This document shows, one piece after another, positions 35,073 through 44,185 of a stretch of 64,000 nucleotides of DNA. The stretch covers positions 1-64,000 of the forward strand of contig NZ_JANUCA010000001.1 in the NCBI RefSeq assembly GCF_024807145.1. Direction: 5' to 3'. The stretch is from Microbacterium sp. AK031 (lineage in GTDB: Bacteria > Actinomycetota > Actinomycetes > Actinomycetales > Microbacteriaceae). Under the pieces are notes generated by a model, which had not been told where the DNA came from, ran no database searches, and worked only from the letters and a program-made list of their open reading frames with translations. The position numbers and the translations under genes were made by a program. Within the stretch, counting starts at the first letter, position 1, and every line of letters starts with the position of its first letter.

Positions 35073-36875
35073 TCACTCCAGCTTGCCGAGTTCGACGAGG
35101 CGCGCGAAGTCGGCGTTGTGCTCCTTGACCTCCTCGAACGTGCCGGCGGCGGCGACGGAGCCGGAGTCTAGGTAGATGAGCTCGTCCGCCCCGCGCACCG
35201 TCGAGAGGCGGTGCGCCACCACGATGATCGTCATCCGCCCGCGCAGTGCGTTCAGGGTCTGCGCGATCTCGTGCTCGGTCGCATTATCGAGCGCTGAAGT
35301 GGCCTCGTCGAGCACGAGCACGCTCGGCTCGCGGTAGAGCGCCCTGGCGAGTCCTACACGCTGCCGCTGCCCGCCAGACAGACGCACGCCTCGGTCGCCG
35401 ACGGGGGTGCTGAGACCATCGGGGAGCTGGCCGATCAGACCTCGCAGCTGCGCCATCTCGAGCGCCGAGTCGAGGCGCTTCTCGTCGACATTCTCCGGTG
35501 CGTCGCCGAACGCGATGTTCGCGCTCAAGGTGTCGTTCGTGAGGAAGACGTCCTGCGGAACGACGCCCAGCTCCGCATACCAGGCGGCGGGATCCTCATC
35601 GATCGGGCGGCCCCCGCTCGTCACGGTTCCGCTGGTGGGGGTGAGCAGCCCGAGTACGAGGTCGAGCAGAGTGCTCTTGCCCGCGCCGCTCGAGCCGACG
35701 AACGCCGTCGTCTGGTCGGCGCGGATCCTCAGGGTCAGGTCGTCGATCGTCGGGGCATCCGCGTCGTCGTAGCGGAAGGTGACGTTCTGCAGCACGATGT
35801 CGCCGAGGAACCGCTCGTCGCTGCGGCGCTGCTCGTCATACGGGGTGTCGGCGCTGAGCTCGTCGAGGGTCTCGGTGAGGATGCGCAGGCCGGCCTGGCC
35901 GCTGCGCACTGTGGCGAAGTTGGACGTGATGCGGGTCATGGTCGGCAGGGCACGCATCGACGCAGCCGCGAACAGTCCGAGCACGGGCAGCACCTGCGTG
36001 CCCTGCCCGATCGCGGTGAGCACCCAGGCGATCGCGATCACGGCGACGATGAAGGCGACCTCGAGGAAGTAACGTGGGATCTCCGCGAGGATCGAACGGG
36101 CGCGGTTGAGGTCGGCGCGGCGCAGCTGTGTGGTGCGGAAGCCGTCGACCAGCGTCCCCGCGCTGGATGCGAGCCGTGTCTCGCGGAACCCGTCGAGCGC
36201 GGGCATCAGGAACTGCCAGCTCTCCAGGCTCGCCTGCGCGGTCTGCTCGCCGATGCGCAGTTGGCGCGGCCGCAGCACGCGCTGCGTGACGGCGATGAGC
36301 AGCCCGAAGACGACGACGGTCAGCAGGGTAGCGACCGGCGAGTTCACAGCGAGTACGACGGTGATCGCCACGAGCACGAGGTAGTCGCTGAACAGGCTCA
36401 CTACACCCAGCAGCACGCTGGAGGCCTGCGAGGTGCAGTCGGTGATCTTCCAGTACGTCTCGCTGATCGCGCGGGTGCGGTGCTTGGCGAACGGCGAGAG
36501 CACGAAGCGCCGCATCAATTCGGATGACGCGCGTGCCGACACCCGGGAGGTGCGTCCGACCAGCCACCAGCGGAACATCAGAGCGCCGATGCTCTTCAGG
36601 ATGAAGGCCACAGCAACCAGGGCGGCGACGGCGGGGATGAGCGCCGAGACATCATCCGTGCCGAGCACGTCGGCTGCGGCGCGGATCACGAAGTTGTCGC
36701 CAGTCTCACCCGTCACCAGCTGCATCAGCGGAACCATCGCCGCGACGCCGATCGTGTCGAGCGCCGCGAGGGCGAGGGAGGCGAACACCGTTCCCGTGAT
36801 CCACGCGACGGGCTTCGCTCCGGTGACGAGGAGCAGCCGGCGAAGCATCGTCGGGATGCCGGGAGAGGTGCTCAT
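35073..36875 (-). CDS. ABC exporter (fused permease and ATPase), MsbA/PglK-like
   Basis: The 600-aa half-transporter has six N-terminal membrane helices and a nucleotide-binding domain with Walker A GSSGAGKSTLLDL near residue 395, signature LSGGQRQRVGLARAL near 500 and Walker B VLVLDEATSALD near 520. In glycan loci such proteins flip lipid-linked oligosaccharides, so it may be the exporter of the second polymer, for which no separate Wzx is present. AAAGGTGA precedes ATG 36875. It is divergent from the Tat-protein gene. Confidence 0.88.
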   Translation of the reverse strand: MSTSPGIPTMLRRLLLVTGAKPVAWITGTVFASLALAALDTIGVAAMVPLMQLVTGETGDNFVIRAAADVLGTDDVSALIPAVAALVAVAFILKSIGALMFRWWLVGRTSRVSARASSELMRRFVLSPFAKHRTRAISETYWKITDCTSQASSVLLGVVSLFSDYLVLVAITVVLAVNSPVATLLTVVVFGLLIAVTQRVLRPRQLRIGEQTAQASLESWQFLMPALDGFRETRLASSAGTLVDGFRTTQLRRADLNRARSILAEIPRYFLEVAFIVAVIAIAWVLTAIGQGTQVLPVLGLFAAASMRALPTMTRITSNFATVRSGQAGLRILTETLDELSADTPYDEQRRSDERFLGDIVLQNVTFRYDDADAPTIDDLTLRIRADQTTAFVGSSGAGKSTLLDLVLGLLTPTSGTVTSGGRPIDEDPAAWYAELGVVPQDVFLTNDTLSANIAFGDAPENVDEKRLDSALEMAQLRGLIGQLPDGLSTPVGDRGVRLSGGQRQRVGLARALYREPSVLVLDEATSALDNATEHEIAQTLNALRGRMTIIVVAHRLSTVRGADELIYLDSGSVAAAGTFEEVKEHNADFARLVELGKLE

Positions 36876-36938
36876 TCTTCACCTTTCGATGGCGCGGGCT
36901 TCTCTTCAGAACACCTGTTCCAAAATGCCGAGATTAGG

Positions 36939-37010
36939 CTAAGATTAGCGCGTCGTCACTCATTCAGTGCTCTGTGGGAGAGCCCGGGGTGGCGACGGGG
37001 ACAATTGGGG
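36939..37010 (+). promoter_or_regulatory. Possible -10 (TAAGAT) and triple GGGG motif before Tat-protein gene
   Basis: TAAGAT near 36939-36945 could be a -10 box. Downstream, G-runs at 36986, 36997 and 37007 (spacing 11 and 10) precede ATG 37018; the last gives the ribosome site TTGGGGAAA. Confidence 0.35.
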
Positions 37011-37017
37011 AAACCTC

Positions 37018-37521
37018 ATGGTTGACAATGCAGCGACCACTTCGGAAGGCATCAGCCGCCGAACCGTCACCAAGGCGATGGCCTGGGCTCTGCCCGCGAT
37101 CGCGGTAGCCGCGCCGATACCCGCATTCGCGGCATCCGGCCTCACTCCGACCATCACGCCGGGCGCCGCGTGCAAGGCACCGGGCAACAGCTGCAACCCG
37201 ATCGTCAAGGGCTACAGCGTTCCCGCCACGGTGCACAATCCGAGCGACAAGACCATCTACGTGACGGCGATCGTCATCAACGTGAACACCAGCGGCATCG
37301 CCTTCGGGTTGAACCCGATTCCGCCGCTGCCGTGGGAGGTCCCCGCCGGCGGCTCGCTCAATGTGAACTTCAACGCCACGAGCGGCAACAGCGCCAACCT
37401 CGACTTCGAACTGGGCTTCAGCGTCACGTGGGGTCACGCCGCCGACGGCTCCGACACCGAGCACGACCCGATCCAAGTGACGGTGACCGTTCCGGCCACG
37501 CCGCCGGACTGCTGCAAGTGA
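37018..37521 (+). CDS. Small Tat-exported protein (copy 2), unknown function
   Basis: The 167-aa product has a Tat signal (GISRRTVTKAMAWALP, Arg 14-15) with a likely cleavage after AFA near residue 38. The signal is closely similar to that at 15697, while the mature parts differ. The mature domain reads as a beta-sandwich-like region (TVHNPSDKTIYVTAIVINV, WEVPAGGSLNVNFNAT) with cysteines at 52 and 59 and a terminal Cys-Cys-Lys. It stands alone between the ABC exporter and a convergent glycosyltransferase gene. It may be a wall-surface or polymer-associated protein. Confidence 0.68.
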   Translation: MVDNAATTSEGISRRTVTKAMAWALPAIAVAAPIPAFAASGLTPTITPGAACKAPGNSCNPIVKGYSVPATVHNPSDKTIYVTAIVINVNTSGIAFGLNPIPPLPWEVPAGGSLNVNFNATSGNSANLDFELGFSVTWGHAADGSDTEHDPIQVTVTVPATPPDCCK

Positions 37522-37524
37522 TCT

Positions 37525-37562
37525 GACCGGGTAGGTCGCCCCCTAACGGGCGGCGCCTGGTC
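37525..37562 (+). terminator. Possible terminator hairpin after Tat-protein gene
   Basis: An extended hairpin with outer GACC/GGTC and inner CGCCC/GGGCG pairs around CCTAAC lies just after the stop at 37521, between convergent genes. It has no T-tract and several unpaired bases. Confidence 0.4.
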
Positions 37563-37581
37563 GAAGCCACTTGCGACCTGC

Positions 37582-38685
37582 TCAGCGGATCGTCGTCAGA
37601 ATCTGACGCATCTGCCGTACCCGTGCGCTCCAGTCGATATCGGCGACATCTCCCGGGGCGTCCGGCATAGGTGAATTGAGCGCGCTTCCGATCGCATCGG
37701 CGAAATCCGATGCTCCCGCGATCCGGACGCGCGGATCAGCGCTGTCGCGGAACCCGGCGACCGGGGTTGCGACCACCGGTCGTCCCGCAGCCTGGTATTC
37801 GTAGAGCTTGATCGGGTCGAGGCTGTCGGTGAACGCCGTGACCCGATGCGGCACGATCAGCACGTCGGCATGCTGCAGGAGTGCGGGTACGTCTCTGCGA
37901 TCGACGGGTCCGAGACGCAGAGTTCCCGCAGCGTCGAGCCGGTCGCGGTCGGTCGCACTCAGCAGATCGGGACCCGCCAGCACGAGACGGGCATGGCCTG
38001 CGAGTTCACCGGCGACCCGCACACACAGATCGGCATCCAGGCGGTCGTCGTGCAGCGTGCCCAGATACAGGGCGATGGGAGCGGGGGGCAGCACATCGGG
38101 TCGGGTGGAGGGCGTGCGGTAGGCACCAAGATCGACGCCGTTGGGGACGAGATCGATGCCGCCCCGCTGCGAGCTCTTGCGGCGCACGAGCTCGGGGGAG
38201 CAGGCCACGACCGTGTCGGCACGATCCAGCAGCAGCGCCTCGCCGGCGGCGATCCGCTCGAGCTCGGCGGCCGGGCGTGCGGCACTCAGCCAGTCGTCGG
38301 TGATGTCGTAGAGTGATCGCCACCCGGTGAGCGCGACGATGCCGGCCGCTGCCGGATCGTTGACCCAGAGCACCGGTGCCATGAACCCGAGCTGCGTCGC
38401 CGCACGCCGGATCGCCCGTGCCCTGCGGTCATCGCCGCCGGAGTCCACGCGGCGGGGGAGCCACTTCACCGGGCGGAGCGTCCACAGCCGCTCGCCGATC
38501 TGCGTCACGGGCGCGCCGAACCGCGGACTGCGGCGTCCGCGCAGATCATGCAGCGGATCATCCGGCGGCTCCACGAACAGCACCCGCATAGTCGGATCAG
38601 CGGAGAGGAGTCCGGCGATGAGGTACTGGTTGCGTCGCCATACGGCATCCCATCGCTCGAGCGAGAGCACGACGAAATCGTTCAT
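37582..38685 (-). CDS. Glycosyltransferase (GT4/GT1-like GT-B)
   Basis: The 367-aa protein has SLERWDAVWRRNQYLIAGLL at its N-terminus, VNDPAAAGIV, LYDITDDWLSA, VVACSPELV, VPNGVDLGAY, LYLGTLHDDRLDADLCVRV and PIKLYEYQAAGRPVVATPVAG. The LYEY-AAGRPVV stretch is the GT-B donor motif. This type (DITDDW) occurs in TuaH/WsaF-like polysaccharide enzymes. ATG 38685 is preceded by GAGGAG and overlaps the next gene upstream by four bases (ATGA). Confidence 0.82.
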   Translation of the reverse strand: MNDFVVLSLERWDAVWRRNQYLIAGLLSADPTMRVLFVEPPDDPLHDLRGRRSPRFGAPVTQIGERLWTLRPVKWLPRRVDSGGDDRRARAIRRAATQLGFMAPVLWVNDPAAAGIVALTGWRSLYDITDDWLSAARPAAELERIAAGEALLLDRADTVVACSPELVRRKSSQRGGIDLVPNGVDLGAYRTPSTRPDVLPPAPIALYLGTLHDDRLDADLCVRVAGELAGHARLVLAGPDLLSATDRDRLDAAGTLRLGPVDRRDVPALLQHADVLIVPHRVTAFTDSLDPIKLYEYQAAGRPVVATPVAGFRDSADPRVRIAGASDFADAIGSALNSPMPDAPGDVADIDWSARVRQMRQILTTIR

Positions 38686-39725
38686 GCGGCTCTCCTCGCG
38701 ATCGCGTCGCGGTACACCGCATCCGTGCCGGCGACCTGCCGTTCGATCGAGAACTCCGTGACCGCGCGCTCCTGGGCCGCGGCCGCCAGGCACAGGCGTC
38801 GATCCGGATCATCTGCGAAGGCGCGCAGGGCGGCCGCCGCATCGGCCACGTCATCCGGGCGGAACAGTGCACGCTCGTCGAGTCCCTCCAGCAGGTCGAG
38901 GTGACCGGCCGCACCGGCGGCGACCGGAGCTAGACCGTGCGTCATGGCCTCCAGCACGGCCAGCCCGAGCCCTTCGATGGGACAGGTCGCCAGCAGCAGC
39001 GAGGAAGAGGTCAGAAGTTCGGGCACGTCGTCGCGGAAGCCCATCAACAGGGCCGCATCGCCGAGGCCCAGGTCGTCGATGAGAGCTTCGAGTTCGGCGC
39101 GGTCCGGTCCTTCGCCGAGAATGACGAGCCCCCAGCCCTCGGCGGCGAGACCGGATGCCGCGAACGCCCGCACGCCGATTGCGGTGTGCTTCTCGGGCTG
39201 CAGCCGCTGCACCATGAGGATGCGGCGGGCGACGGGATGACGCGGCAGATCGGCTGGGGCTTTCGCGGCGGCGGGCAGGCCGGGATGCACGACCGTGCTC
39301 GCGATGCCGGTGGCCGAAGCCACGGCCCCGCTCACCGCGATCTCGGCATCGACCCGGCCGAGGAACGGATCGATCGACAGCGGCCCCGCGTGTGCGCGAC
39401 GGCCGGCGAAATGACGCGTCGAGACCAGCCCGGTGCTGCGGCCGAAGAGCGCGATGGCGGATGCGGCGTCCGCCGCCGTCATGTGCGAATTCACCACATC
39501 GGCGGGAGTGCGACGCACCATGCGCATGACGTCGAGCGCGGTGCGCGCGGCGACCACCTCGACGCCCGCCTGATCGAGCGTCGCGTGCATCTGCTCGGGC
39601 GCTCCGCCTGCCACGGTGACGTGATGGCCCTGCTCGGCCTGCGCGGCGGCGAGGCGTCGCACGAACTGCTCCACGCCTGCGAAGCGGTCGGACGCGACGG
39701 TGTGGAGGATGCGCAGCGGCGTCAT
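38682..39725 (-). CDS. GT4-type glycosyltransferase
   Basis: The 347-aa GT-B protein shows LHTVASDRFAGVEQFVRRLA, VNSHMTAADAASAIALF, STRHFAGRRAH, LMVQRLQPEKHTAIGVRAFA and IEGLGLAVLEAMTHGLAPVA. It starts at ATG 39725 with a four-base overlap to the upstream GT4-GT2 fusion gene and ends overlapping the following GT gene, so three transferases are translated as a coupled set. Confidence 0.85.
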   Translation of the reverse strand: MTPLRILHTVASDRFAGVEQFVRRLAAAQAEQGHHVTVAGGAPEQMHATLDQAGVEVVAARTALDVMRMVRRTPADVVNSHMTAADAASAIALFGRSTGLVSTRHFAGRRAHAGPLSIDPFLGRVDAEIAVSGAVASATGIASTVVHPGLPAAAKAPADLPRHPVARRILMVQRLQPEKHTAIGVRAFAASGLAAEGWGLVILGEGPDRAELEALIDDLGLGDAALLMGFRDDVPELLTSSSLLLATCPIEGLGLAVLEAMTHGLAPVAAGAAGHLDLLEGLDERALFRPDDVADAAAALRAFADDPDRRLCLAAAAQERAVTEFSIERQVAGTDAVYRDAIARRAA

Positions 39726-41749
39726 GGCGTGGCCTTGTGCGCGCCCGTGGCACGCGGACGGAAGCGCGCCTCGACACCAACCGGGCCGAGTCGGTAGATC
39801 GCCGCACGGCGCCGCGCCTGCGCCCGGCGTTCTCCACGCAGCACGGCGGTCCGTGCGATCGCGCCGACCCACCCCGCGGTGCGGGCGACGGCCCAGCCGG
39901 CCGCGCCGAAGTGCTTGCGGAAGTAGCGCTCCTGCGACGCGAAGAAGTACGCCTCGCGGCGGCGCGGATCCGTGCTCGTGCCGCCCGCGAGGTGCCGTGC
40001 CGTCACATCGCCGACCGCACGATGCCGCCATCCGAGCCGGTGTGCACGGTAGGCCCAGTCGGTCTCCTCGGCGTAGAGGAAGAACCGCTCATCGAAACCG
40101 CCGACCTGTGCGAGCGCTTCGGTGCGCAGCAGCAGCACAGAGCCGATCACGAATCGGGCACCGCGCTCGAAGCGACCGAGGCCCAGGGCATCCATGACCG
40201 CCCGGTGCGGGGCAGGGAACGGCCATTCCACTCGCGCGCGGCGGCCGTCACCATCGATCTGAGCCGGGCCGACGCTGGCCAGCGACGGATCGGCGTGCAG
40301 CGCCTGTTGCAGTTTCTCGATGCCCGCCCGATCGATCTCGGCATCCGGATTCAGCAGCAGCAGGTCGGCGCCGGGAAGCAGGCGATCGGCCAGTGCGAGG
40401 TTCACCGCCGCACCGAACCCGAGGTTCGCGCCGGAGTCGCGGTAGCGGATGCCGAGCTCGGCGCACAGCGCGGCGATCTCGGGAAGAGAGGAGTTGTCGA
40501 TCACGGTGACGGGGAGCGCCGCGACCGGTTCGAGCGCGCGGCGCAGCATCTGCGGCGATCCGTAAGCGACGACGACGACCTCGGGGGACGCTTCTCCGGA
40601 CAGGTCGACGGACTCAGTGACCGGAGATGCGAGAGGCTCAGCGACCGAGCCGCGCACGACCGAGCGGTACAGCTCCTGATACGCGCCGGCAACGCTGTCC
40701 CAGCTGCACTCCGCGGCGCGCATCCGTCCGGCCACCACCAGTTCCTCGCGCCGGGGGCCGGAGGCCTCGATCAGCGCGGCGGCGAGAGCCGCGGCATCCT
40801 CGACCGGCACAACGATCCCCGCATCGCCCACGACGTCGGGCAGTGCCCCGGCATCGCTCGAGACCACCGGCACATCCGACGCCATGGCCTCGACCGCAAC
40901 GCGGCCGAACTGCTCTGTCCAGCCGTCTCGTGGCACCGACGGCACTGACAGTACGTCGATGGCGCGGTAGAACTCGTCCACGTGCGTGGGGTCGACCGCC
41001 CCGATCAGCTCGACGCGATCCTCGATGCCGCGCTGCCGAGCCAAATCCGCGAGCGCGCTCTCGAGAGGTCCGGAGCCGCCGATCCGCGCGTGCAGCCGCG
41101 GCTCGAGCACAAGGGAGTCCAGCAGCGTGGCGATGCCCTTCTCCGGCACCAGGCGCCCCAGCATCCCGACGGTGACGTGATCGTCCGCGGCAGCGGGGCG
41201 CGCTACGGCGGCGGCACGGGGCGGCGTGTCGGGGACGGCATCCACCCCGAGCGGGATCACGCGCGCACGCCCCGCGAAGCCCTTGGCCTCGGTGATCCGC
41301 GCGGCCTCGGTGTTGCACGCCGAGATGCCGGCGGCGCGGCGCAGCGCCCAACGCTCCAGCCACCGGAACGGCACCGGGTAGCGTTTGTGCAGGTTCTGCG
41401 CCGTGTACAGCACGACCGGTGCAGGATTGCGTCGCAGCATCCGCATCACGAGCACCTCTGCCGTGCTGAGCGCGAACGGCTCCTCGTGGATGTCGATCAC
41501 GTCCCACTTCTCGCCGAGAGCTCGCCAGAGGGGTCGTGGGTCGTACACGAACAGTGCGGGGTGGGTGCCGAAAGTGCGGGCGGGAATGACGTTCTCTTCG
41601 GCGGCGGCATCCAGATCGACCCATACGCCACCGGCGTGCCACCGCTGCGCGGTGATCAGTGCGACATCGTCGCCGCGCACGCGGAGGGCGTGCTCCCGAC
41701 CACGCCATGCGGCGATGGCGGCGCTGTGCGAAATCCGCAGTACCCGCAC
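39722..41749 (-). CDS. Bifunctional GT4-GT2 glycosyltransferase
   Basis: The 675-aa protein joins two transferases. Residues 1 to about 380 are a GT-B GT4 module (GMLGRLVPEKGIATLLDSL, GSGPLESALADLA, TEQFGRVAVEAMASDVPVV). Residues about 395-675 are a GT-A GT2 module (EVVVVAYGSPQMLRRAL, GANLGFGAAVNLALA, LLLNPDAEIDRAG, FDERFFLYAEETDWAYRAHRLGW), the second resembling rhamnosyltransferases. Such fusions can add two consecutive sugars. GTG 41749 is preceded by CTGGGGAGG. It is the first gene of a three-transferase operon. Confidence 0.87.
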   Translation of the reverse strand: MRVLRISHSAAIAAWRGREHALRVRGDDVALITAQRWHAGGVWVDLDAAAEENVIPARTFGTHPALFVYDPRPLWRALGEKWDVIDIHEEPFALSTAEVLVMRMLRRNPAPVVLYTAQNLHKRYPVPFRWLERWALRRAAGISACNTEAARITEAKGFAGRARVIPLGVDAVPDTPPRAAAVARPAAADDHVTVGMLGRLVPEKGIATLLDSLVLEPRLHARIGGSGPLESALADLARQRGIEDRVELIGAVDPTHVDEFYRAIDVLSVPSVPRDGWTEQFGRVAVEAMASDVPVVSSDAGALPDVVGDAGIVVPVEDAAALAAALIEASGPRREELVVAGRMRAAECSWDSVAGAYQELYRSVVRGSVAEPLASPVTESVDLSGEASPEVVVVAYGSPQMLRRALEPVAALPVTVIDNSSLPEIAALCAELGIRYRDSGANLGFGAAVNLALADRLLPGADLLLLNPDAEIDRAGIEKLQQALHADPSLASVGPAQIDGDGRRARVEWPFPAPHRAVMDALGLGRFERGARFVIGSVLLLRTEALAQVGGFDERFFLYAEETDWAYRAHRLGWRHRAVGDVTARHLAGGTSTDPRRREAYFFASQERYFRKHFGAAGWAVARTAGWVGAIARTAVLRGERRAQARRRAAIYRLGPVGVEARFRPRATGAHKATP

Positions 41750-41756
41750 ATTGCCT

Positions 41757-41855
41757 CCCCAGGATATGCTGCTGTGTCAGCAACACTATCCGTCCATCCA
41801 TGCGCTGGGGAGTGCAGGACGGATAGCAGCCTTCTGGGGAGGCATTCTTTTGGGG
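41757..41855. promoter_or_regulatory. Divergent region with repeated CTGGGGA motifs
   Basis: This about 100-base gap separates two divergent glycosyltransferase genes. Plus-strand G-runs start at 41807, 41836 and 41852; a minus-strand run is at 41757-41760. The runs sit in CTGGGGAG contexts and two of them form the ribosome sites of the flanking genes. GGACGGATAG also occurs once on each strand here. Confidence 0.45.
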
Positions 41856-43052
41856 AACTCATATTCGAGTGCGCGCGCCCTGCGCGTCGTGCATCTCGAT
41901 CACACGACCGTGCGCGGCGGCGCTGAACTCGCCCTCGTGCGTCTGCTCGCCGCAGAGCAGGCCGCACCGGAACCGGCGTGGGTCCCGGCGGTGCTGGTGC
42001 CGGCGATCGACGAGGACGACGTGTTCGCGCAGCTGCCCGACTCTGTCGTGCGGCGTACGCGCGGTGTGCGTCAGAGCGCAGGTGGCAGCGGATCGTCGCC
42101 CCTGCGCATGGCAGGGCTCGCCGCGAGACTGCTGTGCCAGGCCGTGCTCACCCGCACGCACCCGAACGTGCGCACGGCGGACGTCGTGATCGCCAACAGC
42201 ACCAGGGCGGCGGCGTATGCGGCACTGGCACTCCAGTTCTCGCGCACGCCGCTGGTCGTGCAGCTGCGCGACATGATCGACGAGGAGAGTCTTGGCGCGC
42301 TCGGATACCGCCTGATGACGAAGGTCGTGCTGCCGCGGGCGGACGCGGTGATCGGCAACTCCAGGACCACGCTCGCCAAAGCGCTGCCGTTCGTGCGGCC
42401 AGGAACGGCGGCGGTCGTCATCCACAGCGCATCCGGGCTGACGGTCTCGGCCCCTCGCTCGCCGCGTGCGCGACCGACCGGCCCGCTGCGCATCGGCATG
42501 CTCGCGCGCATCGATCCCTGGAAGGGACAACTCGAGCTGCTGGAGGCGTTCGCCGCGGCCTTCCCGACCGGTACGGCCCAGCTCGAGCTCGCCGGCGGAG
42601 CGCCGTTCGAGCACGCCGCGTTCGCGCAGCGTCTGCGGGAGCGTGCGGCGGAGCTGGGGGCGGCGGATCGCGTGCATCTGCTCGGTCACGTCGACGACAC
42701 CGCCGCGCTGCTGCAGCACTGGGACATCGCGGTGCAGTACTCCACACGTGCCGAGCCGATGGGCCAGAACGTGCTGCAGTACCTCGCGGCCGGCACCGTC
42801 GCGGTCGTCGCCGAGGAGGGCGGACCGGTGGAATGGGTCGATGACGGCGTCAACGGGCGCACAGTGCCGCCACGCAGCGTGGCGGAGTTGAGCAGGATGC
42901 TGCACGAGCTCGGCGGCGACCCGGCGCAGCGCGAGCGACTGGGGGCGGCGGCCGCGCAGACGCCGGGGCTGCTCGACGATGCCGCGGTCGCCGCCGCACA
43001 CGCCGAGGTGTTCCTCGACGTGTGCCGTCTGCGATCCGTGCGCCGGGCATAA
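41850..43052 (+). CDS. GT4-type glycosyltransferase
   Basis: The 400-aa GT-B protein has VVHLDHTTVRGGAELALVRLL at its N-terminus, VIANSTRAAAYA, LVVQLRDMIDEESLG, GMLARIDPWKGQLELLEAF and MGQNVLQYLAAGTVAVVAEEGG in the donor half. The start is TTG 41850, because GGGGAGG lies seven bases upstream and no ATG/GTG fits. It leads a plus-strand operon whose next gene starts ten bases downstream. Confidence 0.82.
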   Translation: MGNSYSSARALRVVHLDHTTVRGGAELALVRLLAAEQAAPEPAWVPAVLVPAIDEDDVFAQLPDSVVRRTRGVRQSAGGSGSSPLRMAGLAARLLCQAVLTRTHPNVRTADVVIANSTRAAAYAALALQFSRTPLVVQLRDMIDEESLGALGYRLMTKVVLPRADAVIGNSRTTLAKALPFVRPGTAAVVIHSASGLTVSAPRSPRARPTGPLRIGMLARIDPWKGQLELLEAFAAAFPTGTAQLELAGGAPFEHAAFAQRLRERAAELGAADRVHLLGHVDDTAALLQHWDIAVQYSTRAEPMGQNVLQYLAAGTVAVVAEEGGPVEWVDDGVNGRTVPPRSVAELSRMLHELGGDPAQRERLGAAAAQTPGLLDDAAVAAAHAEVFLDVCRLRSVRRA

Positions 43053-43061
43053 GCTGACGCC

Positions 43062-43922
43062 GTGGACTCTCTGGAGACGACACCGATCTCACTCGACATA
43101 CGGATCGAGTTCAGTCGCGCCGCGGTCGAAGTGATCGCGCGGCGCATCGGGGTCCGCCTGCTTCATGTCAAGGGAACGACACTGGACGGCACTCTGCGGA
43201 GTCGGCGGCGCAGCGGCACCGACGTCGATGCCATGGTGGATCCTCTCGCCATCCCGACGATGCACGGCGCGTTGCTCCACCATGGGTGGACCGTCTACAG
43301 CTCCTTCCTCGAAGGGTCGCCGTTCGGGCATGCCCAGACCTATCACCACCCGGAGTGGGGCTACCTCGACCTGCACCGCACATTCCCCGGCATCGGGCTG
43401 CCCGATCAGGACGCATTCGACGTGCTGTGGGCGGCGCGCGAGACCCATGTCGCGGCCGGTTTCGCGTGCGCGATTCCGTCGATCGACGCGCAGGCGGTGC
43501 TGTTCATCCTCAACGCCGCGCGCGATATGGACAGGCTCGGCGGCGAAGCGCTCGCGCTGTGGGCAGGCCAGGGGGAGGAGGCGCGGATCCGCAGGTCGAG
43601 ACTCGTGCGGATGCTGCGCGCAGAGGTCGCGTTCGGCGCAGGGCTCGACGACCTGGAGCGATACCGTCATCGGCGGGAGTACCTGCTCTGGAAGACGGTG
43701 TCGCAAGGCGGTGGACGGCTCGCGGAGTGGTGGGGGCGGATCAAGGCCGCGCCCACGTTCGGCGACGCGCTGCGCACGGCCGCTCAAGCGCCTCGTGTCA
43801 ACCGTGCCGTGCTCGCGCACGAACTGGGCCGCGAGCCCGACAGTCGTGACGTGTTCTTCGCCTTCCTGCGGCGGATCGGCACGGCGTTTCGGACCACGAG
43901 ACGGCCGAGGGAGCGAGCATGA
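43062..43922 (+). CDS. NTP_transf_5-type nucleotidyltransferase-like protein (copy 2)
   Basis: The 286-aa protein parallels the one at 852: LLHVKGTTLDG at residues 33-43 and SGTDVDAMVDP at 51-61 correspond to its FIKGPTLTFHG and SSDVDLLVEP. The D-x-D suggests nucleotidyl transfer with a metal. The final 120 residues are helical. GTG 43062 starts the gene, and the end overlaps the PqqD-like gene by four bases (ATGA), so the two are made together. The acceptor is unknown; in lasso-peptide clusters related proteins act on or beside modified peptides. Confidence 0.78.
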   Translation: MDSLETTPISLDIRIEFSRAAVEVIARRIGVRLLHVKGTTLDGTLRSRRRSGTDVDAMVDPLAIPTMHGALLHHGWTVYSSFLEGSPFGHAQTYHHPEWGYLDLHRTFPGIGLPDQDAFDVLWAARETHVAAGFACAIPSIDAQAVLFILNAARDMDRLGGEALALWAGQGEEARIRRSRLVRMLRAEVAFGAGLDDLERYRHRREYLLWKTVSQGGGRLAEWWGRIKAAPTFGDALRTAAQAPRVNRAVLAHELGREPDSRDVFFAFLRRIGTAFRTTRRPRERA

Positions 43923-44185
43923 CGCGCTTCGTGCAGGCCGCCGACGTCGGCGTCATCGACGACGGGATCCGCGTGTTCGCCGCCGCTCTCCCCGATGGGC
44001 CGATCGTGGTGCTTGCCGACATCGCGGCCGCCGTCTGGCGTGCGGCGCCAGGAAGAGACGTGGAAGCTCTCGCGGTGCAGCTGATCGAAGACGGAATCTG
44101 CACGGAAGACGACGCGCACTCGGATGCCGCGCTGTTCACGCACGCGCTGATCGACGTGAAACTGCTGCGCGAGGTAGACGACTGA
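43919..44185 (+). CDS. PqqD-like protein (copy 2)
   Basis: This 88-aa protein has the layout of a PqqD-type peptide-binding domain: IRVFAAALPDGPIVVLADIAAAVWRAA (strands then a Trp helix, key residues AAAVWRAA), DVEALAVQLIEDG and a final helix ending LIDVKLLREV. Similarity to the family is by pattern rather than strong identity. It overlaps the nucleotidyltransferase gene upstream by four bases and the MauE-redoxin gene downstream by one, so the three proteins probably act together. Confidence 0.7.
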   Translation: MTRFVQAADVGVIDDGIRVFAAALPDGPIVVLADIAAAVWRAAPGRDVEALAVQLIEDGICTEDDAHSDAALFTHALIDVKLLREVDD

